Assembly: GCA_023428585.1 (NCBI GenBank)
Contig: JAEYXG010000282.1
Span: 1 to 5,549 of the forward strand
Length of the DNA: 5,549 nucleotides
Direction of reading: 5' to 3'
Source: Bacteroidota bacterium
GTDB lineage: Bacteria > Bacteroidota > Bacteroidia > Bacteroidales > Lentimicrobiaceae
Part shown: piece by piece, positions 1 to 5,549 of the stretch
Layout: each line of letters starts with the position of its first letter
Numbering within the stretch: position 1 is the stretch's first letter
Notes under the pieces: generated by a model
What the model was told of the DNA's origin: nothing
Seen by the model: the letters and a program-made list of their open reading frames with translations, nothing else
Database searches by the model: none
Translations under genes and position numbers: made by a program

Positions 1-2
1 AA

Positions 3-107
3 GCTACTGCGAACCGTATGCGACTAATTTGCGCAGATACTAAAATTAGAAATCAGGTTGTTTATGCAAATGATGGTAGTAAAGAAAGAATTAGGCTAGT
101 TACATAA
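3..107 (+). CDS. Possible 3' end of an upstream gene, product unknown
   Basis: The frame beginning at base 3 is open from the window edge to a TAA at 105-107 and gives 34 residues ending SKERIRLVT. The other two forward frames close early, at 25-27 and 41-43. The tail is mixed polar and basic with no motif I recognise, and the T9SS sorting-domain ending seen at 4424 is absent. A 34-codon open frame at a window edge can occur by chance, and one reverse frame is also open here. The call therefore rests on composition and on its position before a clear intergenic gap. Confidence 0.3.
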   Translation, partial: ATANRMRLICADTKIRNQVVYANDGSKERIRLVT

Positions 108-234
108 TACTATCCCTTTGGAATTACTCGATAATCAATGATTTCTACCATTGCGATTGCTTAGCCTCTAATTTTTATATGAATATAGCTACATGTGTTG
201 TATACATCCAAAAATATTATTAATTAATATTTGC

Positions 235-261
235 ATGTTATAAGAATTTGTTTTATAACAT
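235..261. repeat. Inverted repeat ATGTTATAA / TTATAACAT
   Basis: Nine bases at 235-243 are perfectly complementary to 253-261. The stem extends two more pairs inward (a G-T wobble and an A-T) around a five-base loop, ATTTG. No T run follows on either strand, so an intrinsic terminator is unlikely. It could be an operator, a leader RNA hairpin or chance in AT-rich DNA. It lies 150 bases before the protease start. Confidence 0.55.
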
Positions 262-312
262 AGAACCCTCAAATTGAACTGCCAGTTACTACCTGAAAAT
301 TAACTTATTAGA

Positions 313-327
313 AGTTATAGCATAACT
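313..327. repeat. Short inverted repeat AGTTAT-AGC-ATAACT
   Basis: Six bases at 313-318 are perfectly complementary to 322-327 across a three-base spacer. It reuses the GTTAT/ATAAC half-site of the 235-261 repeat. Its left arm overlaps AAGTT at 312-316, which could instead pair with AACTT at 302-306, so the two short hairpins exclude each other. Short AT-rich palindromes are common by chance, so function is uncertain. Confidence 0.3.
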
Positions 328-410
328 ATCAGATTAATAGCATTTTGGAGAATTTATTTCAACATAAATTTTCAATTAATTCATTAAATTATTAACCTAA
401 TAATCATTTT

Positions 411-3400
411 ATGAAGAATCGAGTGTTATTTATCATGTTGTTCCTGATGTTTAATTGGCTAACAACAAAACCGGTTTATTCCCAAGAGTATGAAACCGGT
501 GTATTTAGGATTTGGTTATTAAATGACGATGTCAGATTTAGTGTCAATCGTTCATCAGATGACGGATTGAATACCATATTAGACAAATATGGGGTAATTT
601 CAATTGAGCAATCTTTCCCATGGGCTAACAAGCCAGAAAACAGGCGGTTTTATACCGTTAAATTTACCGGTGATGATGCTGCTTTTGTGAATGAACTAAG
701 ATCAAAAGCCAAGCATCTAATCTATCCACCATATCGCTTTACAAACTCGCAGTTGCTTTATGAACCCTCTGATATCTTATATGATTCAATATGGCACCTC
801 AAGAAAATACAGGCTGATTCCGCCTGGAATATTGAACGAGGGAATAAAGATACCAAAATAGCCATAATTGATACGTATTATGATCCGGATCATCCTGATT
901 TATCAAGTCAGTTGCTTTATGATTATGATCCTTATGAACCGGAGATAAAATATGATAGTCATAGTGCAATGGTTTTCCAGAATTGGCATGGAACAACAGT
1001 TGCCGGTTTCGCAGCTGGACAAACTACTGATAATACTAATACACAACCCCCAGGGGCTGATTATGCTTCGATTGGATTTAATAATAAAATTATACCATTT
1101 GTTAAAAGCGACGAATTGGGCAGAGCATTGTTCGCATCGACCCGAATGCATGCCGATGTGATATCGTATACTTCAATTGGGTCTTGCGAAATGTCGGATT
1201 CAGCTCTATTGCAGGCAAAATCAATTATACAGGAAATACTGGATAATGGAACTGTAATAGTAGCAGGAGCCGGAAATGGTTTTTGTGCAGGATGCTATAA
1301 AAACAATAATGGTATAATAAAAAATACCAGCGGGTGTGAAGACCCGGGTGATTTCGTTGAATTTACACCACCTTATCCCTTCTCTCCACTAATTGATTCA
1401 CGTATTATTTCTGTAACAGGTGTTACTAGTGGCGACAGCTTGAGCAGGAGAGTATATGATACAACTACACACCAGTATAAGACATCTACCTGGTCATACT
1501 ATGATCAGGTGGATGTTAGTTCTCCCGGTTATGATCTTTGGGGTTTACAAACAACTCTAATCAGGGTAATTGATACTATTTCATTACTAGATACCGTAAA
1601 TCATCAACCATGGGTTTATTATGATACCACTTATATTGAAAGAGACCATCCATTTTGGAACGGATATGGGGGAACCTCGTTTGCCACACCCATTGTAGCA
1701 GGACTTGCCTCGCTAATCAAAGCTCACGCCCCGTGGTTATCTGCTTATGAAGTTGAAAAAATCATAAAAGGTAATGTTGATATTGTAAAGGATCTTGAAT
1801 TATACAGGAATCCTGTCACTCATAAATTAAGAACCGGAACGGGAAGAATCAATGCCTTTAAAGCACTTCAGGAGATAGAAAACATTGCCCAAAATTATCT
1901 TATTTGCAATGGAACCGAGGTGGTATGGAATGATACTGTATATATCAAAGATACGTTGAAGATATGTCAGGGTAGTACTTTACGGGTCCAATCTGATGTC
2001 TTTTTCCGGCCATCTGCAAGGGTAATTGTAGAATGTGGAGGTAAATTGATTGTAGATGGAGGACGATTGACCGGTTCACTAAATCATTTATGGAAAGGAG
2101 TTTTAGCATACAGTAATTCTGGAAGTCAACAGGATCCACTTTCTCAAAGCACTGTAGTTGTTCAAAATGGCGGTATTATAGAGAATGCTGAAACAGCTAT
2201 AGCAGCCGTGCAACCCGGATATGATCCTGATCATCCCAGTTACACTAATGGTGGAGCTATAATAATTGGAGACGAGGGTTATTTCAAGAACAACATTGTT
2301 GCACTTAAACTGAATCCATATAAATATTACAGCTTCAGTAGATTTAACAAGTGCGAATTTATCATAGATAAAACGGAATTGGATTATAATATCCAACCTG
2401 AAAAGTTAGTTATGCTGGAATCAGTAAATGGAGTTCAATTTAAAGGATGTACATTCAAAAATGCCACTTCCTCCCCAATGGGTTATGGTATATATAGCTT
2501 CAACTCTTCATTTATCGTAGATGATTATTGTGATGGAAACATCCTGCCTTGTCCGGAGGTTAACACAACAAAGTCTTATTTTATTAATTTGGAATATGGA
2601 GTGCAGGACTTAGGTTCTGGCGTAATAACCTTCTCAAGAATAGAAAATTCAGAATTTAAAGGCAATAAAACGGGGGCATATGCAAGTGGAATAATTGGTT
2701 TTACATTTAAAGACAATATCCTCAAAGTTAGCTCGGATGCTTTAAATAACGCCAACCCTTATCTGTGTGGATTATATTTAGATGGATCAACCGCTTATGA
2801 AGTAAAAGGAAATTCTTTTTATTACGAAGAAATTTTTTCGTCCCTTATGAAGCCTTCGGGTATTATAATAAATAATTCAGGAAGTGAAAATAATTTCATC
2901 CAAGATAATTCTTTTTACGACCTTGATTATGGCATTCATGCTCAAGGTAAGAATCGAAGTTATGATGGTTTGACTGGCTTGGAAATCAGATGTAATAAAT
3001 TTAATAACTGCAACTCTGATATCTCAATTTTTGGTGATACTTTAAATACCTATAACTTGGGAATTAAAATGTATCAAGGTAATCTAATTGATACATGCAA
3101 TTCTGATCCAGCTGGTAATATTTTTAGTCGAAAGACCAATGGTAACTACATAGCCATTAATAATGAAGCCTACCTTTCATCAGTCACTTATTTGCATCAT
3201 AAACCTAGAGCAATAGGAGATAAAATTATCCCATATCCAGCCTTTCAAATAAAAAAAGTTGAATCTATGTTTCACTATGATTCCACTTATAGTTGTCCTA
3301 TTGTCACGGGATATTATACAAAAGAAGAAATGATAAACAGTATTAATTATATAAACAGTCAATACTTGAGCAGTTATGACACTTATTTGAAAGTAATTGA

Positions 3401-3857
3401 TAATGGAAATTCTGATTCAATAGTGCAAGAAATTGAATATTCCAATCCAAACATTGCAATTGAACTATATACAGATTTGATGTCATTATCTCCTTATTTA
3501 TCAGACACAGTTATTTATAAAGCAATTAAAAAGGATAATGTAATCAATAATGCAATGCTGAGAGATCTTTTAGTCTCAAACACACATTCTGTTAAACATG
3601 ACAAGTTGCTTTCCGCAATAGATGAGCGTATTGATCCAATGCCGGATGATTTGTACAATCAAATTCTGTCCATGGAAGATAGTATATCCCTTAAAGAAAT
3701 AATGGAATCAAAAATTTCAATTCAGAAAACTAAAGCTGATGACATCTATTATCATTTAATTAATACTCAACAAGTTCAAGAACGAATTGATTCATTGATA
3801 TCTTTTTGTGGTTCAGTTAATTCTGTTAGAGCAAGAATAGACAAAGCACTGGCATAA
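411..3857 (+). CDS. Secreted S8 (subtilisin-family) serine protease with beta-helix region, cut short before its T9SS sorting domain
   Basis: This 1148-residue exported protein should cleave peptide bonds outside the cell. Residues 1-24 form a signal peptide (basic KNR, hydrophobic core, cleavage before Gln25). Residues 26-120 resemble a protease propeptide. The S8 domain covers about 146-485: Asp154 in AIIDTYYDPDHPDL, His193 in NWHGTTVAG, oxyanion Asn289 in AGAGNG and nucleophile Ser423 in GTSFATP, so it looks catalytically competent. The usual DTG reads DTY. About 40 residues are inserted between VDVSSPG (368-373) and Ser423. Residues 500-930 carry short beta-rich turns (VIVECGGKLIVDGG, GCTFKN, NSFYD, CNKFNN) typical of a right-handed beta-helix. 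Residues 965-1148 look alpha-helical. The first ATG is chosen because it gives the signal peptide and an in-frame TAA lies at 393-395. The frame continues past the stop (see the 411-4424 entry). Family assignment is firm; substrate and role are unknown. Confidence 0.93.
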   Translation: MKNRVLFIMLFLMFNWLTTKPVYSQEYETGVFRIWLLNDDVRFSVNRSSDDGLNTILDKYGVISIEQSFPWANKPENRRFYTVKFTGDDAAFVNELRSKAKHLIYPPYRFTNSQLLYEPSDILYDSIWHLKKIQADSAWNIERGNKDTKIAIIDTYYDPDHPDLSSQLLYDYDPYEPEIKYDSHSAMVFQNWHGTTVAGFAAGQTTDNTNTQPPGADYASIGFNNKIIPFVKSDELGRALFASTRMHADVISYTSIGSCEMSDSALLQAKSIIQEILDNGTVIVAGAGNGFCAGCYKNNNGIIKNTSGCEDPGDFVEFTPPYPFSPLIDSRIISVTGVTSGDSLSRRVYDTTTHQYKTSTWSYYDQVDVSSPGYDLWGLQTTLIRVIDTISLLDTVNHQPWVYYDTTYIERDHPFWNGYGGTSFATPIVAGLASLIKAHAPWLSAYEVEKIIKGNVDIVKDLELYRNPVTHKLRTGTGRINAFKALQEIENIAQNYLICNGTEVVWNDTVYIKDTLKICQGSTLRVQSDVFFRPSARVIVECGGKLIVDGGRLTGSLNHLWKGVLAYSNSGSQQDPLSQSTVVVQNGGIIENAETAIAAVQPGYDPDHPSYTNGGAIIIGDEGYFKNNIVALKLNPYKYYSFSRFNKCEFIIDKTELDYNIQPEKLVMLESVNGVQFKGCTFKNATSSPMGYGIYSFNSSFIVDDYCDGNILPCPEVNTTKSYFINLEYGVQDLGSGVITFSRIENSEFKGNKTGAYASGIIGFTFKDNILKVSSDALNNANPYLCGLYLDGSTAYEVKGNSFYYEEIFSSLMKPSGIIINNSGSENNFIQDNSFYDLDYGIHAQGKNRSYDGLTGLEIRCNKFNNCNSDISIFGDTLNTYNLGIKMYQGNLIDTCNSDPAGNIFSRKTNGNYIAINNEAYLSSVTYLHHKPRAIGDKIIPYPAFQIKKVESMFHYDSTYSCPIVTGYYTKEEMINSINYINSQYLSSYDTYLKVIDNGNSDSIVQEIEYSNPNIAIELYTDLMSLSPYLSDTVIYKAIKKDNVINNAMLRDLLVSNTHSVKHDKLLSAIDERIDPMPDDLYNQILSMEDSISLKEIMESKISIQKTKADDIYYHLINTQQVQERIDSLISFCGSVNSVRARIDKALA

Positions 3858-4010
3858 GCGACAAAAGGTGATGTTGAGAATGCCTATATTACCATATCTC
3901 AGATACCGTATTTTTTTAATTCTAACGATAATCTAGAGTATTTAGATTATATTTGGTTCTTTGAAAAACTAAGACAATATAACACTATTGGCAATATTCC
4001 AACAAGCGAG

Positions 4011-4424
4011 ATGGATAGTCATGTTTATAAAGATGAAATTGTTAAATCGTTCAGCAGAAATATCAGATTACATAAGCATGAGTTATCATATAATGAACCT
4101 TATCTGTTTTCGGATTCGAATAAATCCCGTATTATAACACATTGCAATTCTTTTCCCAATTCTATTAGCAAAAAAGAATTACTGAGGGTTTTCCCAAATC
4201 CAACAAACGGATTTATTACGGTTGCATATACATTACCTAATGATTTAAAATCAGCCGAATTGAGATTGATAGATATACAAGGGAAGCAGAAATTACTAAA
4301 AGCAATCAATGGCATTACAGATGAGATGATTTTATTCTTAGATGAGCTTCCGGGAACTTATATAATAGAATTGTCAAGTTCAAATGTAAGATTGGATGCA
4401 GTTAAAATTACAATAACTCAATAA
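4011..4424 (+). CDS. T9SS type A C-terminal sorting domain fragment (detached tail of the protease)
   Basis: The frame is open from 3858, straight after the TAA that closes the protease; 4011 is merely the first ATG in it and gives 137 residues. The first part (3858 to about 4178) is largely helical and includes a GDVENAY...IP segment like those in the helical regions of large Bacteroidota secreted proteins. The last 81 residues (4179-4421) are a type A sorting domain: LLRVFPNPTNGFITV, then LRLIDIQGKQ, ELPGTYIIEL and the terminal VKITITQ. Such domains direct Sec-exported proteins through T9SS and are removed on secretion, often with attachment of the mature protein to the surface. This piece has no signal peptide or ribosome-binding site, so as a separate protein it would stay in the cytoplasm. 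It is best read as the stranded end of the upstream gene. Confidence 0.75.
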   Translation: MDSHVYKDEIVKSFSRNIRLHKHELSYNEPYLFSDSNKSRIITHCNSFPNSISKKELLRVFPNPTNGFITVAYTLPNDLKSAELRLIDIQGKQKLLKAINGITDEMILFLDELPGTYIIELSSSNVRLDAVKITITQ

Positions 4425-4433
4425 ATTTTAAAG

Positions 4434-4464
4434 ATAGCCATAGCGGTAAATCCGTTATGGCTAT
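4434..4464 (+). terminator. Strong hairpin after the protease gene, possible intrinsic terminator
   Basis: Bases 4434-4446 pair with 4452-4464 in a 13-bp stem with one G-T wobble, around the five-base loop TAAAT. The core is GCCATAGCGG against CCGTTATGGC. It starts 9 bases after the TAA at 4422-4424. Only a short, broken T run follows (TTCTATT), so termination may be partial. The stem ends 10 bases before the next gene's ATG at 4475, and another in-frame ATG (4457) lies inside its right arm, so it would also sit in or beside that gene's leader. Confidence 0.65.
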
Positions 4465-4474
4465 TTCTATTACT

Positions 4475-5549
4475 ATGAAAAAAATATTTTTCGGTTTTTG
4501 GATATTACTGCCAATGGTAACCTTTTGTCAGCCCTGGCTTTTAAAATATGATCTTCCTGATTGGAAGTCCCAAGAAACTTGGTCATTTAATCATGACTAT
4601 GACCATGGCTATCAGTTAACTTTAAATGTTGCCAATTTCACGCCTTATCATAATCAGCACGGTCTTATTCGAAAAATTGATGACAATGGTAATTTGCAGT
4701 ATGAGCTTCTGATAGGTGATAATTATGATGATTATTCCTTTTCTTCAAATATTAATGTTCGAACATATGGGATGCAATTAATTGTTGGCTCCCATTGGGA
4801 CCATACATTTAGTGTAAAACCAATGATTCTGGTTCTTGATTCATGCAATCAAAAGTCATGGTGTACTTTATTGGATAATTGCCCTCATAACAGCTACTTT
4901 GTTGATGGTTTAATGCTTCAAGATAGCAGTATAGTTACTGTTAGTTTATATAACGATATTGATTATAATCGACCTATTTTCATTCATAAATTCAATAAAT
5001 ATGGTGAGCAGCTTTGGAAAAAAGAATTAGCCAGTATGGATTTGCATCCTGACATTTGGAATCCTGATATATTTGAGTTAATTCAACTATCTGATGGGAA
5101 CTTTTTAGTTACGGGTTTATGTTACTGGCCTAATCCAATGCCAAACTCACCACAATATGTAAGGATGTTCTTAGTCAAAGCAGATCCTGATGGGAATGAA
5201 ATTGACTTTTATGTTCATGGTATTAATGATCAGATATACTCTTATGCTCAATTGTCAGTCGAGCAAAACGGTAAAATATATACTGGTGGGGCTCAATACC
5301 CTGTTTCAGGTGGCAATTCAACACCTCATTTATTTGTGAATGACATTGATTGTGATCCAATATTCGATATGGAAGTGAATATACCTGATGTTGGTCAACG
5401 TAGTGCAAGGTACCAGGTGATCCTAACCCCGTATTCTGGTTCTGCATTTTTTGGTGTTATAGAGATGGGCCTTCCTGATCCGGAAACCGAAGGTGTGCCT
5501 GCAGTGATAAAACTCGATACCAGCGGTATAGTTTCAGACTTCTATATGC
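4475..5549 (+). CDS. Secreted beta-propeller-like repeat protein, probable T9SS cargo (partial, runs off window end)
   Basis: The frame is open for 358 codons to the window edge with no stop. Residues 1-18 form a signal peptide (MKK, hydrophobic FFGFWILLPMVTF), probably cut before Gln19. Cys18 follows Phe, so this is not a good lipobox. The rest shows a loosely repeated pattern of a hydrophobic strand, K-x-D/N-x-x-G and a second strand: LIRKIDDNGNLQYELLIG (64-81), ILVLDSCNQKSWC (118-130), FIHKFNKYGEQLWKKEL (169-185), FLVKADPDGNEIDF (232-245) and AVIKLDTSGIVSDF (343-356), with SDGNFLVTG-like turns between. This resembles blade repeats of Bacteroidota secreted propeller proteins, many of which carry a T9SS sorting domain; whether this one does is out of view. 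Start 4475 gives the best signal peptide; in-frame ATG 4457 would add MAISIT. It lies 50 bases after the protease tail on the same strand. Ligand and function are unknown. Confidence 0.8.
   Translation, partial: MKKIFFGFWILLPMVTFCQPWLLKYDLPDWKSQETWSFNHDYDHGYQLTLNVANFTPYHNQHGLIRKIDDNGNLQYELLIGDNYDDYSFSSNINVRTYGMQLIVGSHWDHTFSVKPMILVLDSCNQKSWCTLLDNCPHNSYFVDGLMLQDSSIVTVSLYNDIDYNRPIFIHKFNKYGEQLWKKELASMDLHPDIWNPDIFELIQLSDGNFLVTGLCYWPNPMPNSPQYVRMFLVKADPDGNEIDFYVHGINDQIYSYAQLSVEQNGKIYTGGAQYPVSGGNSTPHLFVNDIDCDPIFDMEVNIPDVGQRSARYQVILTPYSGSAFFGVIEMGLPDPETEGVPAVIKLDTSGIVSDFYM

Larger units (their letters stand above)
108..410. other. AT-rich intergenic region and leader of the protease gene
   Basis: No credible coding frame is visible on either strand. 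The region is strongly AT-rich, most of all in the last 60 bases before the ATG at 411, as is usual for Bacteroidota leaders that lack a Shine-Dalgarno sequence. I found no clean match to the Bacteroidota promoter (TTTG or TTG about 20 bases before TAnnTTTG); the nearest is AATATTTG at 226-233, one base off and without a well-spaced upstream element. It holds inverted repeats at 212-232, 235-261 and 313-327. A weak, bulged hairpin (CAATG 136-140 with CATTG 149-153) precedes a short T run and might end the upstream transcript, but this is unconvincing. Confidence 0.6.
411..4424 (+). pseudogene. Full-length protease frame interrupted by one in-frame TAA at 3855-3857
   Basis: Codons 1-1148 and codons 1150-1337 share one frame with only TAA (codon 1149) between them. 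The residues on either side, DKALA and ATKGDVENAY, read as one helical segment, and the second part supplies the sorting domain that the first lacks. One base change would restore a sense codon, for example TTA (Leu), CAA (Gln) or TCA (Ser); no insertion or deletion is needed. If the stop is real, the protease would be exported through Sec but lack the signal for T9SS passage across the outer membrane. The alternatives are a sequencing or assembly error, or read-through. The base after the stop is G, which is not a known strongly leaky context. I favour a recent nonsense mutation or an error, and cannot separate the two here. Confidence 0.7.

Noticed and set aside
212..232. AT-only palindrome AAATATTA-TTAAT-TAATATTT
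   Set aside because: It contains no G or C at all, and such pairs are expected often in intergenic DNA of this composition. There is no associated T run or conserved motif.
903..1161. Overlapping frames on both strands within the protease gene (for example 903-1151 minus and 952-1161 plus)
   Set aside because: They lie inside a strongly supported protease-coding frame across its Asp and His motifs, have no domain content of their own, and are best explained as shadow frames.
879..2237. Near-identical 18-base stretches encoding YDPDHP at 879-896 (protease Asp region) and 2220-2237 (beta-helix region)
   Set aside because: The match is only six residues with two silent differences, and the surrounding sequence is unrelated. 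It probably reflects chance or a common Asp-rich turn, not a duplication.
3858..4424. An independent gene for a small sorting-domain protein
   Set aside because: It has no signal peptide, no leader or promoter signal, and its first ATG lies about 50 codons into a segment that continues the upstream frame. A detached tail explains it better.
4475..4530. Lipoprotein reading of the second protein's N-terminus (Cys18)
   Set aside because: The residues before Cys18 are Val-Thr-Phe, which do not fit a lipobox (small residues at -1 and -3 and Leu-like at the third place). Cleavage before Gln19 by signal peptidase I is more likely.
5223..5447. 74-codon reverse-strand frame at the right end
   Set aside because: It lies wholly within the forward frame of the second exported protein, which has a signal peptide and repeat pattern. 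The reverse product shows no recognisable feature.

Overview
The window looks like a piece of a Bacteroidota (Bacteroidetes) chromosome. It is AT-rich, its genes have A/T-rich leaders with no visible Shine-Dalgarno sequence, and both main genes encode exported proteins whose signal peptides end just before a Gln. One reading frame ends in a typical type IX secretion system (T9SS) C-terminal sorting domain (core FPNPTNG, end VKITITQ). The order or genus cannot be told from this sequence.

Layout, left to right. Positions 3-107 may be the last 34 codons of an upstream gene. Positions 108-410 are an AT-rich intergenic stretch with two inverted repeats that share a GTTAT half-site. Positions 411-3857 encode a 1148-residue exported protein: signal peptide, propeptide-like N-terminus, S8 subtilisin-type protease with an intact Asp/His/Asn/Ser set, right-handed beta-helix region, and the start of an alpha-helical region. 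The frame closes at a TAA at 3855-3857. It then continues open in the same frame to 4424, through the rest of the helical region and the T9SS sorting domain. A strong hairpin follows at 4434-4464. A second exported-protein gene begins at 4475 and runs off the window end; its repeats resemble those of Bacteroidota secreted beta-propeller proteins.

How the parts fit: an intact first gene would encode a very large secreted or surface-anchored protease of about 1337 residues, exported by Sec and then by T9SS. The single in-frame TAA separates the protease from its sorting signal. The reason for that stop (real nonsense mutation, sequence error or read-through) is the main open question. The second gene probably encodes another T9SS cargo, but its C-terminus lies outside the window.

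I see no CRISPR array, RNA gene, transposase, recombinase, phage gene or defence cassette. Nothing here is a convincing new multi-gene system. The points worth checking are the split gene, the protease architecture and the hairpin between the two cargo genes.
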